Part shown: piece after piece, positions 1 through 12,900 of the stretch
Layout: every line of letters starts with the position of its first letter
Position numbering within the stretch: position 1 is the first letter of the stretch
Assembly (NCBI GenBank): GCA_005281725.1
Contig: SSBO01000001.1
Location: 6,742,399-6,806,398 of the forward strand
Direction: 5' to 3'
DNA: 64,000 nt
DNA from: Wuchereria bancrofti
Lineage: Eukaryota > Nematoda > Chromadorea > Rhabditida > Onchocercidae
Made by a program: the position numbers and the translations under genes
Notes under the pieces: model-generated
The model's input: only the letters and a program-made list of their open reading frames with translations
Database searches by the model: none
What the model was told of the DNA's origin: nothing

Positions 1-3000
1 GGAACCAAAGTTCGTAGAATGTTTCGAAATGCTGTTTCATACCGTCTTCTCTATAAATATGCCGAAAAAAAAAATAATTCCTTCTGTTTGTGGGATTCTT
101 TTTTTGTTGCTTACCACACTTGCTATGACCTAACCATAAGTCATATATTTCACTTGACTTAGCACTGAATGTGTATTGCCGCTATATTTCATTTCGAAAT
201 GAAAACAGCAATTTTTTTACTGGTCATTCACTTAGTTAACGAAGTCATTTAATTTCTATTACTTTATCTCCAAATGTATCCATATCCAACCTTTCTTGCT
301 TCTTCACGCTCCTGTTCTTTTTCTTTAGCTTCTGCTTTTTCTACCAAGGAATTATAACAAAGTTTCATGTTACCCGGATCAACGGTTTTACCTCTTTCAT
401 CAGATGATACCCACTTGCAAAGTTGATCAAAAGTTGTACCTACTTCAACTGTAACATTCAGGTCCTGCAATTATAACTCATAATCTGACTGGCCAAAAAA
501 TTTTCCAGCACTTTAAAAACATAAAACTCTGACTACCTTTAGAATTTCTTTTATCACTCGTCGATCTTGACCAAACTGACTTTTTAAATCCTCTACGTAA
601 AACTTGAATAAATCTAGTGGTGTGCTACCCGACTGTTTCAACATATTATCAAAACGCGAGTCAGCAGAAATAACAGGATACAGTTCACTCCATAATGATA
701 TTGAAGTCAATTCACCTGCAGTTAAACATTTTTTCAAAAAATGACGAAAAATCTTAATAACTAAAAACATCAAAAAGTTATCATCAGCAATCCACAATAA
801 TAACTGACCTCCATGCTCCGATAAAGTGGAAAAAAAAAGTAATTAATGCGGAAATAATCAACCTCGTTTGTGTAGTTCCACTAAATAAGCTTGGAAAGCT
901 TCACGTATCTTCCTTTCTTGTCGACGCCTTCGACGCTCCTCCATGTCCTTTTCTTTTAAATAATGCTTTTCTGCCGTCCGTATATGTTCTTCAAAAACAA
1001 TGAGGGCATCTTCTTTGTCCATATCTAAACAATTCTGATGAGGAACAATCTTCTCCAATTTTACATTATCTCAAAATTTCAATCACATATTAACAAAAAT
1101 ATTAGCGTAAAAACTACAAAAAAAAAAAAAACATAAATAAAAATAAGCATTTCCAATGCAGAAAACGATTTCAATTTCGGACGACTTATATAAGCTTAAC
1201 AGAGTAAAATTTTAATTCAATATGACTCACTCTGTAATGTGCTATCATTGGCAAATGAAGGATTCTCAATAAGGAGACGCTGAGCTTGCGCCCAAGTTGT
1301 CCGATAAGTTATTTCCTCCATCCCTTCCAGAATATCAGCTAGAGCTTGAACATTTCTACGGCGGACAGCTTTCGCATTTTCTTTTTCACGTTTGTCTATG
1401 AACTCCTACAAAGAGTTCTATGTAAAAAAAAAGTGTTTCAGAAAGAATATTTCTCTATATCCAATATTTGGCACACAGTTGTTTCCCTTCTTGGAAATTC
1501 TTCCTTACTACTATTCAAAGGTAAAAAAATCTCAAGCACAGTGATGATCAATTTGATTAAAAAGTGAATGTATACGAGAGATCTTTATTTGTAATACCAT
1601 TTAATAACCTAACATTTAGAGCATAAATCTTTCGAAATCCACAAAGAGATATACATATGGTATCATAATAAGGCTATCCCGACAATCTCCGTGATCCTCT
1701 AACAAAAATACGACAGCAAATCAAAAATAACCTTCAATAACTCTTGAAAGAAGTTTACAACTCGTCGTCAGACACATAATTCAATCATCATTGGTATAGC
1801 ATATTAGCCTAGCGAATTCTTATACCATAAATGAACATAAAGTATATAGAGGTGAGAAACATATTCTACATAACAGCAGTTGGCTACACTTACCAATGCA
1901 TCCGCAAAAATCTCTTTTCGTTCACCTTCATGTACAGCCTTCCAGATAGGTTCATCAGCAAAAAGTATTTCTGCTTTGGAGTAACGCATAGTTGGTCGTA
2001 CTTTTGGATTATTCTGCAACCATTCCTCCAGATCCTCTTTTGCTTTTTTGATAGCGAGACGTTTCTCATCCTTGAATGTCAAACAGAAATAATAAAATTA
2101 AATATTTCAAATGTTCATTCCGCTGCAATAATTGAAGCTGTTCATGCGACGAAATTTGTGTATATTGGCAGCCTTCCAGCAGAGAAACACACATCAAAAC
2201 TTCAACGTCACATCTCGGACCTTCCATCTGCTGATTACTACTGACTAGGAAGGTCAGCCAAGTAGCTCTTAGTAGGTCAGGGAGTTTCCATCTCAATAAC
2301 TTCAACCGACTGGCATCTTTCCAACACTTCACACCATTTGCTACTTTTAGCAGCCATAGGTCTATATTAATTTCACATAATTTCCAGAGAAGTTGCAAAG
2401 AGTTTCACATATTTAAAATTATGCCGTAATATATCTATTACGGATCATTTTACTCACTTTCTAAATCTTCCAAGAAGCAAAGAAAACAAGATGGCTCAAC
2501 ACTTTGTTCGAAAGGAAACTGCTGGATCGATCTTTTACAGGTTATTTAAATAAATTAATCCGGATATGTAACATTACATCATATTATTAGGTAAATTTCA
2601 CCTCGTTATGACTTATGCAATAATTAAAGTATGTAGCAAAGCAACCATTAACATAAATGCGAATTTGGTATAAATTTAAAAGTATATGTGAGGTAAGGAA
2701 TTAGAAAGTGAGTAAAATTTTAGAAATTATCATTTTCATTAGAAAAGTGTACAGAAATCAGTAAGATAGAAGTATTCCAACTTCTCGCTCTTCTTTAGAG
2801 TTACGGGGCTGTTACGTTCCAGTCAACTGAAGTGGAAAGAGAGGCCATTATGGTACGACGTGTATATAGCTAATCCACCACATACTGAAACTTCCGCAGA
2901 TAAATCATTTCCGATCAGAAAGTTATATTACAAGGAAGATATCGCTATGGCGTGAGTCACTATGCTTTTTAAATTTCCACAAATTCATCAGCACTACATA

Positions 3001-5184
3001 TTTGGAAAAAATGTTCAAATCACAATTAAAAGAATCGTACTTTTTTTTTTCCTGATAGTCCATCTTAACTCTTTTATAGACATTTTATGCTTATTTCAGG
3101 CGATTTTATAAGCAGTTTCGTTCATTGGGGGCTATAAGTATCAGTAATGAAGAGTCTGAATCACTTTGTAAAAAATTCACCGACCTTTATAAAACGATCG
3201 AAAAAACGTGGTCTGAACTAAACGACGATGAGCACTATCAAAAAGCTTTGGTGATGCTGAATGAAAAACTTATCTTGGAAAAGAGGGGAATAAGCGAGCA
3301 GAAATCTTTGCAGTAAAAGAAAAAAAACATTGGTCATGCTCAAATAATTTTTGTATTTCAAATATCAATAAAAGTTCAATAAAATACCTGTCCTACTTTC
3401 TGGACTTTTATGATATTTCTAGTAACACGTAATTTAGGCTTAAAGAAGAGTACTTTTTCTCATTTCTGTTCTAGTACGACACACCTTGGAAGTGCAGTCT
3501 GAAGATAAATATTTCGGATAAAAATCTTTAATCGCTTCATAAGAGTTTCCTGTATAATGGAGCTCTACAAAAACTTGGGTACTCAAAGTTGCAATCGCGC
3601 ACCATTAATTTACAAAGGCCGAAAGAACAGTGTGAAATGAAAGTAAATAAATGTTGACAATCAAAAATCTTTCAGATTAGCAATGCAAAAAAAAAACGTA
3701 GACATACCCTCTCTTCTTTTTGCCTCTGCACTTTCCACGCATTGAATAACTGCTTTTTCTCACTCACTTTATTCAAGATTCGAAATCTAGGATCATGCTG
3801 AATGTATCTCATTGCTTGTTCCCATGAGCTAGTAGATGATATCTTCCCTTCACTGTACTGAAAAATAACACTGAATGTTTACGATAAAAGACACTTTTTT
3901 TTCGATACAACCAACTTATTTTCATTGAAAGCATTAATTTACCTTATCTCGTAGAAGATCTCTGAATTTATCACTTTGTTTCTGTCTTAAATCTTTTTCT
4001 TCTTCTGCATCTTCTGCATCTGCTTCTTTCACATTCCCTGTTTGTTCCTAAACATTGAAGTACGATTGAGGTATCTAAAAATTGCAGATCACATTACACT
4101 GAATTCCACTTGATGAAACTATGTTTTACATTAGGTTGTTCAAGCGACTTTAGTGTGGCCAGCATTGCTTTTTCCAACTCAGATTCTCCACCACTCTGCA
4201 ATTCTGTTTTTGATGTATCACTCCCTTTCGACTCTACGCCACTTTTTACTGAAAACATTTTCCAAAATTGCTACGAGTTTTCTTCCAAGTATGAATAAAA
4301 AATTCTTTGCTAACAGACTGACCAAAAGATAGTATACAGATTTTGAATTAATATTACTGAACTGGGTGAAGTTGCACCATCTTTTTCAGCATCTTGCTAG
4401 CAATTACGAAAAGCACCTTTTGTTACAACTGCGGGGTCAAAATCTTTCGGACAAATCCAGGTCGTCTCCTTAGTTTCGATATTATAATAATAAGGTCGCC
4501 CTTCGGGTGTTTTGTACTCACGCCATAGTTTTGCAACAGCTAATTTCTTCTGAAAAGTAGAGTGACACTTACAGAAAGTACGCAGTATTCAGAAAAGAAA
4601 ATTCATCGCACACCTCCTCGGGAGTTTTTAACTCATCCGGTTTTTGCCATGAAGATTGTTTCGTTACTTTGTTATAGTAATACACACGTCCATCAGATGC
4701 TGTGTGTTCGGACCAAATCTGTAATGTTTTGATTAAAAAAGATTATATTTCAATTTTTTTTGAATATATACTTTACATGAGAATATCATAGATGTTACTA
4801 TTTATCAACATACGTACATCACTGGTGATGGGAGTTGTACCAACAGAAGTGCGAGGAGACTGCGTTGCAGCAGCTATTTCCATCTGCATCTGAGGTGGAA
4901 CAAGCATTGGTCGGGGTGTAGCAGCAGGTGAAGTTACCGATACTTGGGGAAGCTGTAGTTGTGCTGGTGCTGAGCTCACAGTCATCATCGGTACTGGAAC
5001 AGAGATTAGGTGAACAGAATGTCGAACTGTGATAATTTCTAAATTGAACTGCCTGATAAAAAGACTCACTTCTTTGCAGTGGTGGCATAATAACTTGCTG
5101 CTGCAAGTAAGTTGCCTGTGATGCAGCTGCTGGTGGTATATTCATCAAAGGAGAGAACGCTGGTGGCCCACCGAAGGGTAGCAT
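1..5184 (-). CDS. prp-40: PRP-40 pre-mRNA processing factor (3' end outside window)
   Basis: Homolog of yeast Prp40 and human PRPF40A, a U1 snRNP-associated nuclear factor that helps bridge 5' and 3' splice sites. Thirteen exons on the minus strand keep phase: 5184-5070, 4993-4818, 4718-4614, 4549-4417, 4248-4130, 4048-3953, 3857-3708, 2070-1894, 1405-1231, 1069-863, 715-537, 464-291, 50-1. Exon 1 gives a Pro/Ala/Gln-rich N-terminus ([12 protein letters not shown]). Exons 3 and 4 each encode a WW domain ([32 protein letters not shown]). A charged linker follows, then FF-type repeats with [40 protein letters not shown]-like, [16 protein letters not shown] and [16 protein letters not shown], closely matching human PRPF40A. 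The last visible exon ([15 protein letters not shown]) begins another FF repeat, so at least one exon lies left of base 1. About 618 residues are visible. An AG at 5193-5192, just before the ATG, looks like a spliced-leader acceptor. The seventh intron contains mrps-23. Confidence 0.93.
2491..3316 (+). CDS. mrps-23: Mitochondrial small ribosomal subunit protein S23 (mS23)
   Basis: Three exons, 2491-2540, 2799-2951 and 3100-3316, give 139 residues. The N-terminus ([19 protein letters not shown], then [15 protein letters not shown]) closely follows human MRPS23 ([31 protein letters not shown] as I recall it). The middle ([19 protein letters not shown]) matches the family's YHEDRIRAKFY region. 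The product is a nuclear-encoded component of the mitochondrial 28S subunit and should be imported by mitochondria. It is shorter than the human protein (about 190 residues) because the variable C-terminal tail is missing. All three exons lie in the 1.6 kb intron of prp-40 between 2071 and 3707, on the opposite strand. Identification is strong; the exon junctions keep phase throughout. Confidence 0.9.
3367..3383 (+). terminator. Poly(A) signals of mrps-23
   Basis: Two AATAAA hexamers, at 3367-3372 and 3378-3383, lie 50-70 bases after the mrps-23 stop codon and before the next minus-strand prp-40 exon (3708). They would end the nested transcript inside the host intron. Confidence 0.6.
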
Positions 5185-5193
5185 TTTCTCCCT

Positions 5194-6329
5194 GTAACTT
5201 GTATGCTTTGTTTTGTCACAAAACAAGTATTGTTCCTCGCACCGGTATAAATAAATTTGAGATCCCACCCGACACCCTTTATGCACTTTCATCCGTTTTC
5301 AGGAAATAGTCGAAAGAAAATCGCAGAAATTAGCAGCATTATATTTTCCTCTTTTACCACCACAACTCACCAAGCACAACCAATTTCACAAGATATAATT
5401 CGACTACTCATGAAAAAGTTGATAGAAGACATCACCTCAATTTAATTATCGTATTTTAACTCGCAACTCGATAATATGGATAACATACATTCGTAAATTG
5501 ACCACTTTTCACTGTCCTAATTACAACCATCTTTATTAAAGAGTTTCAATCACTTCATTTCCAGATCATTTCCATCAAGAATCTGCGTCCGTAAATTATT
5601 ACACAATGAAAAATTTATTGAAACTTAACAAAGTTTCTACAACGGTTAATAAAAACATCCGAACATGAAATTCAAATCTGAACGAGGAAACATTCTAACA
5701 CCAGGTAGATACAAAACTAACATATTTTTTCTTTTGCTTATTGCAAGCTTCATTTTCCAATTGTACTCCTTCATGGAATAATCCAACAAAATAACTTTAT
5801 TTAAAATAAGAATACGAAAAGTAGCACAACAGACCCGGAATTATACGACGTGAATGAGACCCAGTGGCTTCATTTATATTTGAATCTTTCTGATAACAGC
5901 AGCACCACCACTTGCTCTATTAATATTAAATGAAACGAACGACAACTTTATACATTATCCTTCACAAACGTATATATATGCTTAGGTTAAATAATCCCTA
6001 AAATTGCTCTTCGATCTAAAACTTCTGCACAATTACAGTTCTCAGAAAATTCTTCGTTAAGTCAAGCATCATAGCTTGATAAATGCAAAAAAGCAACAAG
6101 CTATAAACTTACCTCAAACAATCCAATTATATTATACTATATTAAATGAAAATGCACCCAAATCGGAAAATTTTCTGAAAACACATTGATGGAAGACACG
6201 TATTTAGAGTAAAAGGAACGTAAAATGAAAAAATGGTAAAAGTAATTGATACTTACGGCACTAACATTCCAAAGAAAACACAAAGAATACGAAGCAGAGG
6301 CACCTACGACTGAGCTTCTCAATTTTGAA
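5194..6329. other. Spacer between prp-40 and AMPK gamma 3' end
   Basis: AT-rich sequence with no convincing gene. It should hold the prp-40 promoter and the 3' untranslated region of the AMPK gamma gene. Short open frames here have no coding signature or splice support. Confidence 0.5.
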
Positions 6330-6382
6330 CTAATAATCAAATCCTTTACCTCCATGATGATACGATGGTAAAGAGACTAGAA
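6330..6382 (-). other. Candidate alternative last exon of AMPK gamma
   Basis: Minus-strand AG acceptors at 6384-6383 and 6378-6377 precede an open frame with SLPSYHHGGKGFDY and a TAG stop at 6332-6330. Its phase fits the strong GTAAGT donor at 7006-7005 inside the main last exon of AMPK gamma. Splicing there would replace the ending SKLHLIQ. There is no transcript evidence. Confidence 0.3.
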
Positions 6383-6983
6383 CTATGGAAATGCACCACA
6401 ATACAAATGAATTCGTCGGTGAGTGCTCTAACATAAAATGCAGTAACAAAACATACTGAATCTACTATAAAAATTAGAACGGGAAACATTATTTATAAGG
6501 GGCTAGAAGAACAGCATTTGAGAATACAGAGAACTTCACCACTGAATAAGTTGGAGGTAATCTTATATTACGAACAATATATTTCATCATCATTACTTCC
6601 AATTACATCGTCCATTGGAAAATCAGGACTGCGATCTAAATTATTACTATTAAACACTAAATAGCGGCAATAAGTAGCTGGGATACTTTTAATTTAAAAG
6701 ATATTAAAGCGAAGTGAGATGAGAGTTCTCTTGTACTATAGGAATTGGTTTCCGAAACGCTATAAAATCAGAAGATGAGAATTACTTATCCCATGATTTC
6801 AATGTAACATTATAAAGGTGAACAAAAATTCATCCATTTTAATTTCCAATTTCTTAACAACCATTATGCCAAGTACTATAACTTCTTTCGAAGTAAATGA
6901 AATCCAATGCATCAGAACTATGTCATATGTCATTCAGGCAAGTAACGCTCTAAATCCATAAACTATTAGCTGAAATCATCTAT

Positions 6984-9900
6984 TCATTGGATCAGATGCA
7001 ACTTACTTCTTTCAGGTGGTGTAACTGGTGGCTCTAAAACCAAAAAGCGCAATATATCTGAGAGTGAAATGATTCCTATCACTTTCTCATCGTGGTCAAC
7101 AACCACCAATCGATGCACTTCGGCACGAACTATCATTTCTACAGTCTTCATTAATGAATCATCTGGTGAACAACAGCGCACTCCCTCAAACCACTGAAAA
7201 TTGAACTTTTTTAAGAAATCTGCTGGTTTCTTATGCATTAAAAAAAAATTTAATTAGTAACAAAAAAATTAAGCTTACATCAACACGATACTGTAAAGCT
7301 TCCTGCGCTGTAACATCCAAATCAATATATGACTTATTAGCAGCTAAATTTATAGCGTCGACTTTAGCATAAATGTCGACAACCTGTAAAATGCCCTAGT
7401 CAAATTTTTTAATGTATTGAATTATTCTCTATGAATTTTTTGCAGACTTATATCATAATGCATCAAAACAATACTTCCCACATAATTGTTATAAGATTGT
7501 TTAAAAATAACTGTAATATAACTGCAGTAAGCCTATCATTTACAAAAAGAAAAAAAATTCGATGAGAAAATAATGGAACTTTTAACCAAATCGATTTTTC
7601 GGAAAATAAAATGTACTTTCTCATTCTCATCCAATACAGGTAAAGCAGACACTCGTTTAGAAAGAAATATATCCATAATATCTATTAGTGAAGTATTCTG
7701 AGTAATTGTTGAAACAACATTCCATGTACCAATTCCTAGCTCACGAGGTGTCTTTTCCATGAAGGATGGACAAGGTAGATCAATCATCTAAAATTATCCA
7801 AAAAATCCTATAAATTCATTCAGTATAATAAATTTTCTTCAGTGTTCAAGGAAAGAAATCTTATAGAAATTTACGGTGGCACCAGAATTAATCTTACGAA
7901 AGATTATTGTGACTTTTATTTTTTAAAACTAGTCAAATTTTAATCAAGTTATTCCTAACAAATTTGCCAGAAAAGTTCGAAACAAGTACAGCTTCAAGCA
8001 CTGAAATTAACTTATAACTACTTTTTACAGCAAAAATAGCTGAGGCCAATTATTAAAGAATCGTCACTTCTTCACGAGAATTTTTTCGAAAATGAAAGCA
8101 AATACTAACATATAGATACAGGAATTTCATCAACCGCTTATGAGTGAGAATGAAAGCGATATTACCAGTACACTCCTCTATCACCGGTAAACGATGCACT
8201 TTCTTTTTACAGAGAAGTTGAACTGCTTGGAAAAGGCTAAATAAATTTCCTTTAAAGCAGAAATTTCGAAAGAAAAAACAGTTAAAACAGAATTTTTCAG
8301 TTATAGCTCGTAAATAAAAAACATAACTAAATTAAAATGCTAGATGAAGGATGTATGAATGAATACCTTTCGGAAGGATTTATAGATACCAGAGGTTTCA
8401 GATAACCATCCCGCTCCAGTTCTTCACGCCAAGTTGCTATTTTATGTTTTTCAAGATCCTGCATGCCTTCACTTTTTGAATCATTCTTTATATAATACCT
8501 GTAAGATACGACTTAATAAAAGCCACATGAAAAAAAGGAATGGCACTTCAGGTTGTATTTTTTGCGTAAAAGAGCAGGAGATTTTAAAAACGTAGAGTCC
8601 TGGGAAACAACTCAAATACTTTATACGCAGTAAGTATACAGAAGCAAAACAATATCGTTGTAAGTATGGAAGGGAACAAAGCTTATTAAAACAACGCTGT
8701 AAAAGATTTTATAAAAGATAAAAACAACGCCATAAAAGATTTTATAAAAGATAAAAACCAAATCTGGTTATCTTCATACAGTTTGCAAAAGCGCTGATGA
8801 GATGAAATATTAGTGAACAAAACCCGAAAGTATAATTCTTATCGATTTCTACTGCTGCGACATTTCCATAATAAACAGAAAACATTCATACTTTTGAAGT
8901 ATTCGAATAAAATCAGTAATAGTGAGCATGCCAACAAATTCCTGTTTTCTGCTATCCCATAGCGGAGCTGCTCGAACTCCATTGTATATAAGAGCGAAAA
9001 AGGCCTTCTTCACCTATAAAACAGTTGTGGAAACAAAAAAGCACTGTTCCTGTAACTTCTAGTCATGACTAGAATGCTAAAAAATGGAATAAAATAAAAA
9101 GAAATTAAGATGCTCTTCCATCAACATTTAGTATTTTCGTTGACCAAATCAAATGTCGCTTGTTTATAAATGAGATCTCTTGACCAAAAACACTGTTGTT
9201 TATATCGAATTATAACGATTTCTTCTTTTTGCAGCCCCTTTTCAATAACTAATTCCATCCACATACTAGTTTTTGATTCATCTATGCTATAAAAACGTTT
9301 ATTCCTAAAGCTTTTTATTAAGGAAATATAAACTAAAAATGAAGTATCCTTAAATTGGCATGAGCTTGAAACTAGTTAAAAACCTTGGAATTTGGAAAAA
9401 AATCTAACCGGTAATTCAGTATCAAAAACCACTAATTTCGTGCTTATAGGAATTAGATCGTAGCATTTGTGTGCGCGCATAAACGATGAATAAACAACAT
9501 CCTGACTTTCTGTAACATCAATTCGTATTTCTTAAAGATTAATCAGTTTAAAACATAAAAAATAAAATGCAGCAAAGTGTTCAAAAATCTATCAGTTTAT
9601 TAAAATTATGAAGAAAATGGCCAGAAATAAGGGAAGCGAACCGAAAATAACTTTGAAGAATTCGGGAGTAGCTCCATCATAAGACGGGTACAGTGGTAAC
9701 TGCTCGGACGACAAGTTAAATGGACTCTGAAATTCATAACTTTAATTAGAAGTCAAAAACTTACCACTCTTGCATCTGAATGCCATCCTTCAAAATCGTA
9801 CATGATTGGATGTTCATATCTACTAGCAATGAAGAGGTTTTCCGAAACTGCTGAAGTGAAAGATTAGTGGAAATCGTTAACGATGTACAGGCAGAATTAA

Positions 9901-12900
9901 TGGAAACGCTACAGCTATTTCTTGACATATTTAAGGGAGCGCCCAATGTTCCAATACTGTCTGAATTATACGACATGGAAAGTGGTCGACCATATAATGA
10001 GACGTTTTTTTGGTATGTTTCGGAGCTGAGATTTTAGTTGTCCAAAACGTAGTTGCTGAGCATTACTATGGACAATAGAGTTATTGTCACTGATGATGAT
10101 AAAAAATAAGTTTTTTCCTACACACAGAATCTTTTTCATTTTTACTGGCATCATCACCTTGCCTGTACGGTACCTTTCGTACAGCTGCATTTGTGCAACA
10201 AATTAAATTCAGAAATCTCCAATGTAAAACAAGAAATTTAGCAAACTATAGAATGTGATAAAAAGTCCAACGAAAGACTAATGATATAAAAATCTGAAAG
10301 ATGCAAGTTTAACCGAATTATGGTACTAGAACTGAGTTTACTGAATGTGTAAGTATGGACATATTCTATCCTTACTGAATGTGTAAGGATAGAATATGTT
10401 TTCCTGCAAAACAAACAACAGTAATCGAAAATTCTCTAATTTGCACAACTACCACTAATTTTACTGCCTGTTATAGCAAAACAAGTGTATTGGAAAAAGC
10501 AAATATTTATACGACTTATAGTTCCAAACATCACGCATTTTAGGTGAGTTCGTTTGGTACGTTCCTAAAGAAAAACTATTAACTTTTGAGAACACAAAAT
10601 GCAACAAAAGAAAATTGATGAATCCAAGTGTGTTACTATAATGAGGAAAAACAAACGCCTAATGAAGTAGTTACAAAAAAAATTTTATGCAACACAGAAA
10701 TGCTACATGATGCAATCAACATCACTCTCAAGAGTTCATATTTTGTTGAGCTGATCTGTCAATTTCTGGAGTATAACCGAACCATTTCTCAAAGCTAAGC
10801 GACAGGTCTGCAGTCAATAAATTTGGAGAAGTTTTAATTTAATTAATAAACATAAAATCCTCGGAAATATGCCAAATATGTAATCCATTCATCGTGGTAT
10901 AAACAGACTCATTCAGTTTCGAGTAACATCTAATTACTCACTTTAGCTTACTTCTTGGATTCTTTCTTGACGTTCACACAATTCTCAACGAGACAGGAAA
11001 AGAATATCTTGGAAAACATAAAAGCCGTAATTCTAATCTTATGGAAATGTTCATAAGTAACTAATGTTCGGAACCAATTCGAAACTTAGAAAGTAATAAC
11101 AGTAAAATTTTGCTTTGAATAGGTGCATGTGTTACTGTACAACAATCTGTGTGTTTAGTTCTCACGTTTGCTTGAAAAACTGTCCAAAAACTTAATTCAA
11201 AAGAATAATATCTATTATCAGAGGTTCATGTAAAATCAAAAATAATGTATGAAACGAATAAACTGGGACCAAAACTTTGGCACGTGAGGAAAGGAAGGAC
11301 GGAATATAATGATAACATAATATAGTAGGAACATCATAATAATATTAATATGGTAAATTTTATAGTAACAAATTCTCTTGTAGCATAGAACAAAAGTCAG
11401 AGTTGACTACCAAGTAGAAAAATCTAGAAAATTGTGCACTATAATAATATTACACAAAAGACATGGGAAATTTTTTAAATTCCTATAAAGAGATCTAAGT
11501 CATGTAATTATTATCAAATCTGAATGATGTTTCTCGAATGTAGGTTATCAATACGTTAATAAATTTAAAAACATAGAGGAGAAAGGGCAACAATGCCACA
11601 CAATCACAGAGCGTCTATTTATTTGAAATCAAAAAAGATTTTATAATATTTCAGGAAGATTTCAAATTTCGAGACAATGTTATAATTTATCTAATCTGTC
11701 ATCCTAATAACGAAACTAACAAATGTGATACAAAACAGTTTTCGCAATGAAAGCGTTATCTTTCGTAAGCATTATCTTACAGTTTTTTCAAACAAGTGAA
11801 ACTACGTTTTGGTTTCACACTTCAAAGACACCCAAAAATTACTTCCTTAACATTTCGTATATTTTAAAGTATATACTGTATGACCTTGGAGAGATGTTCC
11901 TGTCGATTTTATGACGACCGTAAGTATCACTGAAACATCTGTTTGATAACTTGAAAAAATAATGAATAAGGTTGGGATCAAAAAAATAAACACAAAAAAA
12001 GAAAATGAAACTCCAGTGACCTTGTCGCAAAATTAATCTGAATATGTGCCAAACGAATTTAATTTTATGTCAAAGAAGACGTTCACGTAGAAGAGGGTTG
12101 AAATGAAGAGATTATGAGAGATAGTCGAAATGCATCGCAGATTAAGAAGTCTGAGTAATGCAGCTATGCTGCTACTTGTTAGTGAGGTTTTTTGGGAAAA
12201 AAAATATTTAACACAAAAAAGTTACCAATTCGAGCAAGAAAGATAAGAGACACTAAGCTACACAACTGAATTTGTTTGTTTGTCACCAAGACTGTTCAGT
12301 AGCATATCTCTTAATGACTCCAGGGTGAATGAAATTTTCGAATTTAGCGTGAGCAAAAAACCACTCCTATAAATTTACCTATAGATTAACTGCCATTGAC
12401 ATAACTACATTTTCAAAAAGAAAAGAAAATCGTATATTGTATAATTGTGTAAATTAAAAATTAATCAAAATAAATAAATGTAGCAGTTTCAGTTTCAGGG
12501 TATGGAAAAAGAAGGTATAGAATAAAGTAGGGATATAATTATTTATTGATTCCAAGTACGTGAGTCATACTATGAGAGATTCATTAAGGATCAAGAGATC
12601 GAGGACGAAGATCGAAGATGACGCAGCACTGCTGTTAGATTTGTGCAACAGCGAAGCTAAGTATTTTACCAACCTGCTTAAGCGAGGATTTCAAATCATT
12701 CGCAGAAAGATGCATGTTGGGTTCCACAGAAGAAAAGGTAGGAAAAAGGTCATCCAGTACTTCATGCTATTTTCCCTTAATCTTGAATAACGATGAAATT
12801 GGGATCAGCTCCTTATCTACTTATCAAGCTTTCCAGTGGTTCCAAAATATTTGCAAAAATTGACTAGTTAGGAAGAACACAAAATTCCCACATACATTCA

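Noticed and set aside
1831..2244. 137-codon plus-strand frame
   Set aside because: It is the shadow of a prp-40 FF-repeat exon on the opposite strand plus intron.
5257..5445. Plus-strand frame upstream of prp-40
   Set aside because: Lies in the prp-40 promoter/5' region; low-complexity and unsupported.
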